Source of the DNA: Verrucomicrobiota bacterium | GTDB lineage: Bacteria > Verrucomicrobiota > Verrucomicrobiia > Methylacidiphilales > Verrucolacustridaceae | Direction: 5' to 3' | Assembly: GCA_010028775.1 (NCBI GenBank) | Contig: RHAF01000025.1 | Coordinates: forward strand, 1-16,381 | DNA length: 16,381 nucleotides | Shown here: positions 6,920 to 14,725 of the stretch, piece by piece | Position numbering within the stretch: position 1 is the first letter of the stretch | Layout of the letters: each line of letters opens with the position of its first letter | The notes under the pieces: generated by a model | What the model saw: the letters and a program-made list of their open reading frames with translations, nothing else | Databases searched by the model: none | Told to the model about the DNA's origin: nothing | Translations under genes and position numbers: made by a program

Positions 6920-7764
6920 ACTCTTCCCGTCAAAACGAGGTAACCGTAGAAAACCGGAAGACTGAAGAGCAGGCTGTCGACCAGATCCAGCGCCCCTCCG
7001 ATTCCGGGGATGAATCGGCCCGAATCCTTCACGTGGGCGTCCCGTTTGACCACCGATTCCCCCAGGTCGCCGATCACGCTTACCCCAGACAAAAGCAATC
7101 CCAGGATCCATGCGTGACTCCCGGCCAAAGTCCCGAGGGCCTGGGGAAACAGGTTCACCAACCCCACACTGGCCCCCAAGGCGGCCAAAACCCCTCCCAC
7201 CAGCCCCTCCCAGGTTTTCTTGGGGCTGATGACCGGACTGAGTTTGTGCCGTCCAAGCAGCGTTCCCGCGATGTAGGCACCGATATCCGTCAGTTTGGTG
7301 ATGGCCACGGCAAACGCCAAAAGAGGGATGCCGGCGCCGCCCGGAACGCAAAACAGGATCTTGATCGCATAATTCAAGAGGTAAGGGACGTAGAAAAATC
7401 CGAAAAGCGTCAGGGCCATAGCCTCGGTGGCTCCCTCAATCTTGCCCTCGAAAACCCTGCGGGTCAGGGCTCCCAGGATGACCAGCAGGATGAGTCCCGC
7501 CTCCCCGGTGAAGGCGATGGGGAATCTTCCGTAAGGAGAACCCACGGCGATAAAGGTGGCCGCATAAAGGAGAATTCCGGCCAAAAGACCGGTCTTGAGA
7601 AAAACCGTCCTCCCCGCAGCCCTCTGCGAGAGGTAAAACTCCCGCTGGGCGGCAACCCCCACAACCGCAATCAGGAGAAAGACCCCGTTGGTGTAACGCA
7701 AGGCCACCAAGGCGATGACGAGACTCCACAAAACCAACGACGAAAGGAGGCGCCAGCCAAACAT
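6916..7764 (-). CDS. cdsA: Phosphatidate cytidylyltransferase
   Basis: CdsA is a polytopic inner-membrane enzyme making CDP-diacylglycerol from phosphatidate and CTP, the precursor of the major phospholipids. The product has 282 residues, mostly hydrophobic helices. Family motifs are 'SPKKTWEGLVGG' (180-191) and the C-terminal signature from Ser237 ('SVVKRDAHVKDSGRFIPG') to Asp263. In the signature the usual His-Gly-Gly and Asp-Arg read Ile-Gly-Gly (Ile255) and Asp-Leu (Leu261), while the metal-binding aspartates Asp260 and Asp263 are kept. I chose the ATG at 7764, one base after the uppS stop (7766-7768). A start at 7836 is possible but adds 24 residues that lie over the uppS end and look like shadow sequence. 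The stop overlaps the dxr start (ATGA). Confidence 0.93.
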   Translation of the reverse strand: MFGWRLLSSLVLWSLVIALVALRYTNGVFLLIAVVGVAAQREFYLSQRAAGRTVFLKTGLLAGILLYAATFIAVGSPYGRFPIAFTGEAGLILLVILGALTRRVFEGKIEGATEAMALTLFGFFYVPYLLNYAIKILFCVPGGAGIPLLAFAVAITKLTDIGAYIAGTLLGRHKLSPVISPKKTWEGLVGGVLAALGASVGLVNLFPQALGTLAGSHAWILGLLLSGVSVIGDLGESVVKRDAHVKDSGRFIPGIGGALDLVDSLLFSLPVFYGYLVLTGRV

Positions 7765-7765
7765 C

Positions 7766-8485
7766 CTAGAGGCCCCCAAAACGGCGTTCGCGCCGGGCAA
7801 AATCGGCCAAGGCCTCGCTGAATTCCTTTTTGCCAAAATCCGGCCACAAAACCGGGGTCACGTGAATTTCGGCGTACGAGATCTGCCATAGGAGAAAATT
7901 GCTCACCCGCATCTCCCCGCTGGTGCGGATCAACAGGTCGGGGTCCGGGATGTCGTGGGTGTAAAGGTGGGCGGAAACCGTCTTCTCGTTGATTTTTTCC
8001 GGATCGAGGCCTCCGTCTTTCACCTCACGGGCGATGGACTGCACGGCTTCGGTGATCTCCACACGCGAACCGTAGCTCAGGGCCAGAATCAGATCCAGTC
8101 GGGTGTTGTTTTTGGTTTTTTCAATGGCCGCCTCCAGTTCCTCCCGCACCGCCGAAGGCAGATCCTGCCTCCGCCCGATGGTCCGCAACCGGATGCCCTC
8201 TTTTCCCATCTCGCTCAGCTCCTCGCGAATCACCCCGCGAAGGAGCCCCATCAATCCCTGCACCTCCTCCCGGGGGCGCTGCCAATTCTCGACCGAGAAA
8301 GCGTAGAGGGTCAGATATTTCACCCCGTGATCGATGGCCGCCTGCACGACCTGTTTGACCGACTTTCGTCCGGCCTCGTGGCCGCTGAGCCGGGGAAGAT
8401 GGTGCTGTTTGGCCCAGCGCCCGTTGCCATCCATGATGATGGCCACATGACGGGGAACACTTGGCGACGATCCTGGATTACCCAT
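7766..8485 (-). CDS. uppS: Isoprenyl transferase, probable undecaprenyl diphosphate synthase
   Basis: UppS is the cis-prenyltransferase that extends farnesyl diphosphate with isopentenyl diphosphate to make the undecaprenyl carrier for peptidoglycan and polysaccharide assembly. The 239-residue product matches the family length. 'HVAIIMDGNGRWAK' (13-26) carries catalytic Asp19; 'LSGHEAGRKSV' (33-43), 'TLYAFSVENWQRP' (59-71), 'ALSYGSRVEI' (135-144) and 'PDLLIRTSGEMRVSNFLLWQ' (182-201) are the other conserved regions. The frame extends to 8635, but the extra 50 residues lie over purA and lack family character. The ATG at 8485 overlaps the end of purA by eight bases, so coupling to purA is likely. 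Exact chain length cannot be told from sequence, but one copy beside cdsA and MEP genes fits undecaprenyl synthesis. Confidence 0.95.
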   Translation of the reverse strand: MGNPGSSPSVPRHVAIIMDGNGRWAKQHHLPRLSGHEAGRKSVKQVVQAAIDHGVKYLTLYAFSVENWQRPREEVQGLMGLLRGVIREELSEMGKEGIRLRTIGRRQDLPSAVREELEAAIEKTKNNTRLDLILALSYGSRVEITEAVQSIAREVKDGGLDPEKINEKTVSAHLYTHDIPDPDLLIRTSGEMRVSNFLLWQISYAEIHVTPVLWPDFGKKEFSEALADFARRERRFGGL

Positions 8486-9761
8486 GACGGAATGTCTGTT
8501 CCCGACCCGCACCCACCGAGATGATTCCCAGGGGAGCACCCACCAATTCCTTGATGGCCGACAGGTAGGTGCGGGCTTTTTTGGGAAGGTCCCCCCATTG
8601 ACGCGCCTCGGTCGTGGGCTCGCACCAACCCTCAAACATCCGGTAGACGGGACGGCATTTTTCCCAATCCGAGACTTCCACCGGAGGCTCCCGCAGAACC
8701 TTGTTTCGCAACCGGTAGCCGATGCAGACAGGAATTTTTTCCAGACCGTCCAAACCGTCGAGATTGGTCATGGCCATCTCTGTGACCCCGTTGAGTTGCA
8801 CCGCCCGACGGACAAGCACCGCGTCGAACCAGCCGCAACGACGCGCCCGCCCCGTGGTCGAGCCGAACTCCCGTCCCATCCCGTGCAACAGGTGGCCCAA
8901 AGTTCCGTCCTCTGTGACAAAGGGACCACCGCCCACGCGGGTGGTATAAGCCTTCAAAACCCCCACGACCCTGCGAATCGCCGTCGGGGGGACCCCGGTG
9001 CCGGTGCACGCCCCTCCCGCCGTACAGTGGGAGCTGGTGACAAACGGATAGGTTCCATGATCCACGTCGAGAAAGGTGCCTTGGGCTCCCTCGATCAAAA
9101 TCCTTTTGCCCGCTGCCACAGCCCGATGAGCCACCGAGACACCATCGGTCAGATATGGCCGCAGGAATTTCGCCGCCCGGGCCATTTCCCGAATGGTCCC
9201 GGTGGCGGAAATTTTTTCCCAGCCTTGCACCCGGGCAGCCCGGTTATGGGCCTCAACCCGCTCCCGAAGCCTTTTGGCCAATTCGCCGGGCGGCAAAGCC
9301 AATTCACCGGCCCGCAGCCCAATACGGGCCATCTTGTCAGAATAGGCCGGTCCGATTCCCCTGCCCGTGGTGCCTATCCTGCTGCGGCCCCTCTTTTTCT
9401 CGAATCCCCGATCCACCGCCCGGTGGACAGGCAACACCAAATGGGCTTGGGAAGCCAAAAAGAGGCGGCTTCGCGTCTGGATTCCGCGTTGGGTAAGGCC
9501 TTCAATTTCGCGGATCAGTCCGCCCGGATCGACCACTGCCCCGCCGGCAATCAGGCAGGAGACCTTGGAACGCAAGATTCCCGAGGGAACCAAATGCAGC
9601 ACATATTTTTCGCTTCCGATCTCCACCGTATGACCAGCGTTGTTGCCCCCCTGGGCGCGTAAAACCCAATCGGCCTCCGAGGCCATGACATCGAGGATTT
9701 TACCCTTTCCCTCATCCCCCCATTGAAGGCCGAGAACAACGCTGACTTTCGGTTTGTTCAT
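8478..9761 (-). CDS. purA: Adenylosuccinate synthetase
   Basis: PurA joins IMP and aspartate using GTP, the first committed step to AMP. The 427-residue length is typical. The N-terminal 'LGLQWGDEGKGKILD' (10-24) gives Asp16 and Lys19, and 'GGNNAGHT' (38-45) gives catalytic His44. 'EGAQGTFLDVDHGTYPFVTS' (224-243), 'VGGGPFVTE' (276-284) and 'GSTTGRARRCGWFD' (300-313) are also well conserved. In the segment corresponding to the E. coli guanine-recognition motif (T-K-L-D, Lys331/Asp333) this protein reads T-N-L-D (Asn333, Asp335), so the lysine is absent. The ATG at 9761 follows a weak GAGATGGG site and lies 48 bases after the lptD stop. It heads a run of coupled envelope genes, overlapping uppS by eight bases. 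Confidence 0.97.
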   Translation of the reverse strand: MNKPKVSVVLGLQWGDEGKGKILDVMASEADWVLRAQGGNNAGHTVEIGSEKYVLHLVPSGILRSKVSCLIAGGAVVDPGGLIREIEGLTQRGIQTRSRLFLASQAHLVLPVHRAVDRGFEKKRGRSRIGTTGRGIGPAYSDKMARIGLRAGELALPPGELAKRLRERVEAHNRAARVQGWEKISATGTIREMARAAKFLRPYLTDGVSVAHRAVAAGKRILIEGAQGTFLDVDHGTYPFVTSSHCTAGGACTGTGVPPTAIRRVVGVLKAYTTRVGGGPFVTEDGTLGHLLHGMGREFGSTTGRARRCGWFDAVLVRRAVQLNGVTEMAMTNLDGLDGLEKIPVCIGYRLRNKVLREPPVEVSDWEKCRPVYRMFEGWCEPTTEARQWGDLPKKARTYLSAIKELVGAPLGIISVGAGREQTFRHG

Positions 9762-9809
9762 CCCATCTCTAACGATTCATCGGAAAATAAAACAGTTCGC
9801 CGGCTGAGA

Positions 9810-12311
9810 TCAGTTTCCACCGAATTGACCGGCTCCTTGGCCGTTGATCGATTGGCCGTACCCGCCCATGGAAACGCCGCTGCTGGTCGGGTTCTGGTTG
9901 AATCCAAGGGGCAAATCAGGAAAGGCTTTCAACGTCATCGTCGCAAGGAAGACCGTTTCCGAGGGGGCCCCTTGATTGTTTCGTTGCCCAAACTGGGCCC
10001 CAATGATCCACGCACCAATGTCGCGGTAAATACCCGCGTTTACGCCTTGCAACAAACCGGGATTCATCGAATAGGTGACACCTGCGTTAAAGAACCAACT
10101 TTCATTCAGGCGATAGTTGGCACCGCCATTGAATAACTGGCTCTGGTTGTCCGTGAGGACCTGGTTATTTAGGGCATCCACGTAGGAAAACTGCTCCAAA
10201 AAGGAATATCCAAAATTAACCTCCAACGCGGGCACAATCTGCCAGGTGTTGCCAAGGTTCAAGGCATTGAACCCGTTGCTGCTTACGGATGTGGTCGCAC
10301 CCACCATCGCCCTCCACCAGGGGACCGGCATGATGTTCAGCTGATTGTAGAGCTCGGGGAAGTTGGAGGGAACGGTTTCAGGAATCTGGGCCAAAGGAGT
10401 ATTCAACCCGGGAATCTCGGGTCGGATAGGTTGATAATCTCCATAGATTTTCCAATTCGCCAGTTCGTAGGGTACCCCATCCCGTTGGGTCATCAGGCGA
10501 TTCATGAGTCCCGGTCTGACGATCAGCATCTGGTCGATCGAATCGATCGAATTATAGAGGGTCGGGTTCAGGGGTTGGGATTCGGTCGAGTTCACCCGAT
10601 TGTCATAACCGGCAAATTGGGTCGGCCTGACATTGGGACGTGGGATGTAGGAAAAATTGACGAAGGGCTCGAAGATATGGCGCAATCCGTCCACCCCCAT
10701 GGATTTTTCCTTGATGTCATTCCATGTCGCATAGGTTTTGTAGGACAAATCCATCCCCAGGTTGACGACATAACGAAAAAGGGATGTGTCCGATAGGGAA
10801 CTGGAGGAAATGGCCGTGGTTTGGGTCGAATTTTGCTGATTGTTCAGCAGTCCGGCCGAGGTTGGGGCCAAATTATCCCGTGTATAAACCGTTCCCCGGA
10901 TGCCTGCCTTGGGGGTGAAATTCAGCCAACCGAAGTACTGCCTCGGGTATAGAAATTGATGATAGCTATCATACCGAATGGCCGTGTAGTCGGCATTGTT
11001 GGTGGAGACCTGGCTCCATTGGGTCCCCAGATAACTGACGCTGGACTCCCCCTCATAAAAGAGCCCGGGATTGGCCTCTGGGTCTTTGGCTAATTCCTCC
11101 GGATTGTACGTTCCGGGGATTGCCTGACGTTTGAATTCGATCTTGGCCGAGGGCTTTTGTTGCTGGGTCTGGAACAGATTGTTGATCTGCGTGCGAGCAT
11201 TGGCCGTGACAGTAAAATTCGGATCCTGATACATCGCATCGAGGTAGGTGTTGGGTTGCTGGTTGCGTATGTAGTCACTGGCAAAGAAATCCTGGGTCAC
11301 ATAGGCATCGCTAAGAACGTTGACCTGGGATCTCGAGGTCAGGGACGGCGAGTCGAAGGCAGGAGCCCGGTCTGGATCCACTTTGTTGCCACCCTTCAAG
11401 ATGGTTGTGTTGTGGCTGTAGGGAAACCAGTACCTACCCCTCGGCGGAGCCGCAGCGGCTGGACGCTCCGCGTCCCCGTCATAAATCTGGTATCCGCGAT
11501 CGTTGATGTACCAGCCACGCAAACCAACCTCGGTCAAAGGATGGTCAATGTTGTTTTTGTCGGGAGTCTTATAGACAGCCCTGGCCCCGCCCGCCCATCC
11601 GCGCCGGCTGTAGTAATCCACGTCAATTTCACCCTTCAACTTGTCGGTCACAGCGAAGCGATAGGACCCCAAGGCGTAAATACCCAAACGCGTCACCGAA
11701 CCGGGGGAAATGTTTACGCTTCCCTCCACGTCCCTTTCATATTGGACCAGATAAGGGAAATAAAAGAGAGGAACATCCCCAAAGTGAGCAACCGAATTTT
11801 CAATGACGGTCTTGTCTCCCGGATAAAGACTGACCGAGGAGGCCTTGATCTTCCAACCGGGGGTTTCCCGGTTGTCGGTGGAATAACTGCCACTTCCTAT
11901 GTCATAGTGACCCAACTCCGGACTATTGATCGTCTCCCCCTCCACCATCATTTTTCCGTCCAAAAACCTGAACCGCTCGGAAAGGATCTTTTTGGTGCGG
12001 AAGTTGTAGGTCAACAGGTCTCCCCGGTAAATCTGATTCATCATGTAAAGACGGACGTTCCCTTTGGCGGTGGCCTCTTTGGTGGTCGGATTAAAGTGGA
12101 TTTGGTCCGCCATCAGCACGTCACCCCCATAGGTGACCACCACATTTTCCTCGGCATAATAAATACCCCCCTCATAACGATTGGCCCCGTCCGAAGTGAT
12201 CTGCAAGGGAGGCTCGACCGACTCTGGAGCCTCTTTGGTTTGGGCAAAAACCACCCCCCCGAGGGCCACCAAGGCAGAAATGAACCACCTCCATGAAGCG
12301 TTTATTTTCAT
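9810..12311 (-). CDS. lptD: LPS-assembly outer-membrane protein LptD
   Basis: LptD is the outer-membrane barrel that, with LptE, places LPS in the outer leaflet. The 833-residue product begins with a signal peptide (positive start, hydrophobic 9-22, likely cleavage after 'VFA' at 23). About 35-170 is the OstA/LptA-like jelly-roll that receives LPS, with repeats such as 'ADQIHFNPTTKEATAKGNV' (68-86). 'DVPLFYFPYL' (179-188) is the typical junction motif before the barrel, which is rich in alternating polar and aromatic strands. No cysteine is present, so the disulfide-dependent maturation known for E. coli LptD cannot apply. The last plausible strand ends at 'LKAF' near 797, leaving a roughly 36-residue Gly/Asn/Gln/Ser-rich tail. 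No LptE gene is visible. The ATG at 12311 has no clear ribosome binding site. Confidence 0.9.
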   Translation of the reverse strand: MKINASWRWFISALVALGGVVFAQTKEAPESVEPPLQITSDGANRYEGGIYYAEENVVVTYGGDVLMADQIHFNPTTKEATAKGNVRLYMMNQIYRGDLLTYNFRTKKILSERFRFLDGKMMVEGETINSPELGHYDIGSGSYSTDNRETPGWKIKASSVSLYPGDKTVIENSVAHFGDVPLFYFPYLVQYERDVEGSVNISPGSVTRLGIYALGSYRFAVTDKLKGEIDVDYYSRRGWAGGARAVYKTPDKNNIDHPLTEVGLRGWYINDRGYQIYDGDAERPAAAAPPRGRYWFPYSHNTTILKGGNKVDPDRAPAFDSPSLTSRSQVNVLSDAYVTQDFFASDYIRNQQPNTYLDAMYQDPNFTVTANARTQINNLFQTQQQKPSAKIEFKRQAIPGTYNPEELAKDPEANPGLFYEGESSVSYLGTQWSQVSTNNADYTAIRYDSYHQFLYPRQYFGWLNFTPKAGIRGTVYTRDNLAPTSAGLLNNQQNSTQTTAISSSSLSDTSLFRYVVNLGMDLSYKTYATWNDIKEKSMGVDGLRHIFEPFVNFSYIPRPNVRPTQFAGYDNRVNSTESQPLNPTLYNSIDSIDQMLIVRPGLMNRLMTQRDGVPYELANWKIYGDYQPIRPEIPGLNTPLAQIPETVPSNFPELYNQLNIMPVPWWRAMVGATTSVSSNGFNALNLGNTWQIVPALEVNFGYSFLEQFSYVDALNNQVLTDNQSQLFNGGANYRLNESWFFNAGVTYSMNPGLLQGVNAGIYRDIGAWIIGAQFGQRNNQGAPSETVFLATMTLKAFPDLPLGFNQNPTSSGVSMGGYGQSINGQGAGQFGGN

Positions 12312-12387
12312 GAGATTACGTAAAAAGTGCTAGCGACCTTATGTCATTTGCACAGCAAAAATCTGAAATCAGCAATCTACCAGCTTT

Positions 12388-12414
12388 TTTATATCTTATA
12401 GCATTGATTGTTAA
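12388..12414 (-). promoter_or_regulatory. Candidate sigma-70-type promoter upstream of lptD
   Basis: On the minus strand TTAACA (12414-12409) lies 15 bases before TATAAA (12393-12388), with TATAAG (12400-12395) as an alternative -10. The 103-base gap between nadA and lptD (12312-12414) is markedly AT-rich against the GC-rich surroundings, fitting a promoter. The 15-base spacer is short of the preferred 17. A TATAAA start would leave a leader of roughly 70 bases, containing a small hairpin (TTTGC/GCAAA, 12347-12359). There is no intrinsic terminator for nadA here. Confidence 0.3.
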
Positions 12415-13338
12415 CTAGTTACGGCTCCATTCTAACATCTTAAGGATGGGTGCTTTGGCTCGGTCAATGATTTTAGCCTCCAGAAGGACCTCAGGATTCA
12501 TGTTTTCCAGCGCCACAACCGCTTTTTCCAAAGTGTTCATCTTCATATACCGACACTCTCCGCAGGCACAATGATCTGTCGGTCCCGCGATAAAAACCTT
12601 CTCCGGCATCTCTCTCCTAAGACGGTGCAACATCCCCTCCTCCGTGACCACGATAAACGAATGGGCCGGGGAGTTTCGGCAATAGCCCACCATCTTCTCG
12701 GTGGAGCACACCTCATCCGCCAGTGCCCTGACCGCACGTGTGCACTCCGGGTGGGCCACCACCGGAGCCTCGGGATGCTCCTTCCGTATCCGGTCAATCG
12801 AGGCCGCGGTGAATTCCATGTGCACGTAGCAGTCCCCGTCCCAAAGCCTCATCTTTCTTCCCGTCTTTTGCATCACCCAATCCCCCAGATTCCTGTCGGG
12901 GAGAAAAAGAATTTCCCGTTCCATGGGCACCTGTTGCACAATTTTTTCCGCGTTCCCCGAGGTGCAGATCACATCACTCAGGGCTTTCACCGCCGCCGTG
13001 CAATTCACGTAGGAAACCACATAGAGCCCGGGGTTTCCCTTTAGATAAGCAGCCAACTTGTCGGCAGGACAGGAGTCAGCCAGGGAACATCCCGCCTTCA
13101 GGTCCGGCATGAGAACTTTCTTTTCCGGATTCACGATTTTGGCCGTCTCCGCCATAAAGTGAACCCCGCAGAACAGGATCACCTCTCCTTCCGCTTTTTG
13201 TGCGGCGTAGCTCAACCCGAGCGAATCCCCCACGTAATCCGCCACCTCCTGGATTTCCCGTCGTTGATAATTGTGAGCCAACACCACGGCCCCTCTTTTC
13301 CTCTTCAGCTGGAGAAATCTTTCCTGCAAAGGTGTCAT
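12415..13338 (-). CDS. nadA: Quinolinate synthase
   Basis: NadA is a [4Fe-4S] enzyme that condenses iminoaspartate with dihydroxyacetone phosphate to quinolinate in de novo NAD synthesis. With the ATG at 13338 it has 307 residues. Landmarks are 'AVVLAHNYQ' (17-25), 'GVHFMAETAKI' (58-68), 'AGCSLAD' (Cys84), 'YVNCTAAVKA..D..CTSGNA' (111-130), 'PDRNLG' (147-152), 'WDGDCYVHMEF' (Cys170), 'AHPEC' (195-199), 'STEKM' (212-216) and 'CGECRYMKMNTL' (259-270, Cys262). Cys84, Cys170 and Cys262 fall at the three cluster-ligand positions of the family. A GTG start at 13383 would add 15 residues with two unrelated cysteines; I prefer the ATG because family members start just before 'LQERFLQLK'. nadB and nadC are not in the window, and the gene is divergent from the peptidase gene. 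Confidence 0.95.
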   Translation of the reverse strand: MTPLQERFLQLKRKRGAVVLAHNYQRREIQEVADYVGDSLGLSYAAQKAEGEVILFCGVHFMAETAKIVNPEKKVLMPDLKAGCSLADSCPADKLAAYLKGNPGLYVVSYVNCTAAVKALSDVICTSGNAEKIVQQVPMEREILFLPDRNLGDWVMQKTGRKMRLWDGDCYVHMEFTAASIDRIRKEHPEAPVVAHPECTRAVRALADEVCSTEKMVGYCRNSPAHSFIVVTEEGMLHRLRREMPEKVFIAGPTDHCACGECRYMKMNTLEKAVVALENMNPEVLLEAKIIDRAKAPILKMLEWSRN

Positions 13339-13429
13339 GGACTGATCATGCCCACAAATACCATGCAGACAAATCTTGGCCACACATCCAATCTCGCCCC
13401 CGATTTGGGATTACCTTTAAGATGGCGCT

Positions 13430-14683
13430 GTGACCCCCAGACGGCACCCCTTTCACAGGCTGCAATTCCTTTGGCTTGCGTCTTTTTTGTCCTTCGCAGT
13501 CCAATCGGAGGAGTCATCAAAACCTGATTTCGGCATGCTCCTTCTGCCCCCGGGGGGATGGGAAAGAACGTCCGCCAAGGCATGGGCCGAGTCCCTCGAT
13601 CTACCCGTTGAATCGGAAACCAAATATCAGTCCAGTTACCGATCCTACCTGGCAAACAAAAAAGAGATTCTCGGGGCAAATCCCAGGTCCATAGCACTGC
13701 TAGCCACCGATGATCATCCCGATCAGCTCACCCTGATTTTTGCCAACAAAGGGGATTCGGCGGGGGAAATCCAGCCCACGCATGGAAAAGCGGCCTATGT
13801 CGCCACCTTGGAAAAATCGGTCGAAAAGTTGATTGCCCGTGATGCCGACCTGATCCGGGAGAGGCTTACCGCCATGTTAGGCAAACCCCGGCGCCAGGGA
13901 TTCGGGGATTTCGGCAAGACCCGCGAGTCGGCCGAGCGTTGGGATGCATCCGGAACCGCGCTGCTGCTGATCGAACAAAAGGGCGAATACACCGCCCTTC
14001 GTATTCTGCCGACCGCCACCGCCGATGCCGGCGGCCTCTCCATGAGAATCACGGATTCGCAACTCCGGGATCGCATGAAAGGCAACGTCGTCCATAGGGA
14101 CAACGGCGATCTGGTCATTGCAAATATTCCCATGATCGATCAGGGGCCCAAGGGGTTCTGTGTTCCGGCCACTTACGCGAGGGCGCTGATTTATTCCGGA
14201 GTGCCTGCGGATCTTTATCTCCTCGCCCTACTAGGAAAAACGGGTGTGGGAGGAGGAACCTATGTGTCATCGATGGAGAATTCGGTCCGTGCCCTCGCAG
14301 CCAGTTACGGCAGGACCATTGGATCGGTCTCACCCAACCTGGATTTGCCCAAGTTGGAGTCATACTTCATACGCGGAATTCCACTGACCTGGGCTATGTT
14401 TGTCGACGAGGGCGTGAACCGGGATCTGAGCCTCCGCTTGAGGGAGAGAAGCAAGACCGAACCGGAGGCCTGGTCAAATGTTCTGGAGCCGAAAAGAAAA
14501 GCCGCGCGCACCTTGCGTAAAAATCCGATGAACGGGCATGTTTGCCTTCTGATCGGGTGCAACCGCAAAACCGGCGAACTGGCGACCTCCGATTCCTGGG
14601 GGCCGGAATTCGCGGAAAGATGGATTACCGTGGAAGAAGCTAGGGCTTTGTCTCAAAGCGATTTGGGCGCCATCGTGCCCTAA
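13430..14683 (+). CDS. Secreted C39-like (papain-fold) cysteine peptidase
   Basis: The 417-residue product is exported by a signal peptide (RRHPFHR start, hydrophobic 11-24, cleavage near 'AVQS'). Residues 30-215 form an N-terminal domain I do not recognise by name, of mixed alpha/beta character. Residues about 230-417 look like a stand-alone C39-like peptidase: 'IPMIDQGPKGFCVPATYARA' (233-252) holds Gln238 and Cys244, six apart as for the oxyanion Gln and catalytic Cys of papain, then 'GGGTYVSSM' (274-282), 'NGHVCLLIGCN' with His370, and 'LATSDSWG' with Asp388. Together these supply a full Cys-His-Asp set. It is not joined to an ABC transporter. The start is GTG at 13430 with no good ribosome binding site; the only nearby ATG (13422) is out of frame and stops at once. 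The substrate is unknown. The gene is divergent from nadA and followed 42 bases later by a small membrane-protein gene. Confidence 0.8.
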   Translation: MTPRRHPFHRLQFLWLASFLSFAVQSEESSKPDFGMLLLPPGGWERTSAKAWAESLDLPVESETKYQSSYRSYLANKKEILGANPRSIALLATDDHPDQLTLIFANKGDSAGEIQPTHGKAAYVATLEKSVEKLIARDADLIRERLTAMLGKPRRQGFGDFGKTRESAERWDASGTALLLIEQKGEYTALRILPTATADAGGLSMRITDSQLRDRMKGNVVHRDNGDLVIANIPMIDQGPKGFCVPATYARALIYSGVPADLYLLALLGKTGVGGGTYVSSMENSVRALAASYGRTIGSVSPNLDLPKLESYFIRGIPLTWAMFVDEGVNRDLSLRLRERSKTEPEAWSNVLEPKRKAARTLRKNPMNGHVCLLIGCNRKTGELATSDSWGPEFAERWITVEEARALSQSDLGAIVP

Positions 14684-14725
14684 TTCCTGCATGACAAGTC
14701 CCCGGGAACCCCTTTAATCCACCCC

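Noticed and set aside
6920..7351. N-terminal extension of the dxr frame by 144 codons
   Set aside because: It runs inside cdsA in another frame, has no similarity to reductoisomerases, and the ATG at 6919 matches the conserved N-terminus.
8486..8635. 50-codon extension of uppS
   Set aside because: It lies over the end of purA and lacks family character; the ATG at 8485 gives the normal 239-residue enzyme.
8484..9662. 392-codon open frame on the plus strand opposite purA
   Set aside because: Antisense shadow of purA; composition rich in Pro, Gly, Arg and Gln without domain structure.
9762..9809. Possible intrinsic terminator between lptD and purA (short CAG/CTG arms before a T-rich run)
   Set aside because: The stem is only about three pairs, so it is too weak to call; read-through from lptD into purA is equally plausible.
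11157..12296. 379-codon open frame on the plus strand opposite lptD
   Set aside because: Antisense shadow of lptD; no family similarity or ribosome binding site recognised.
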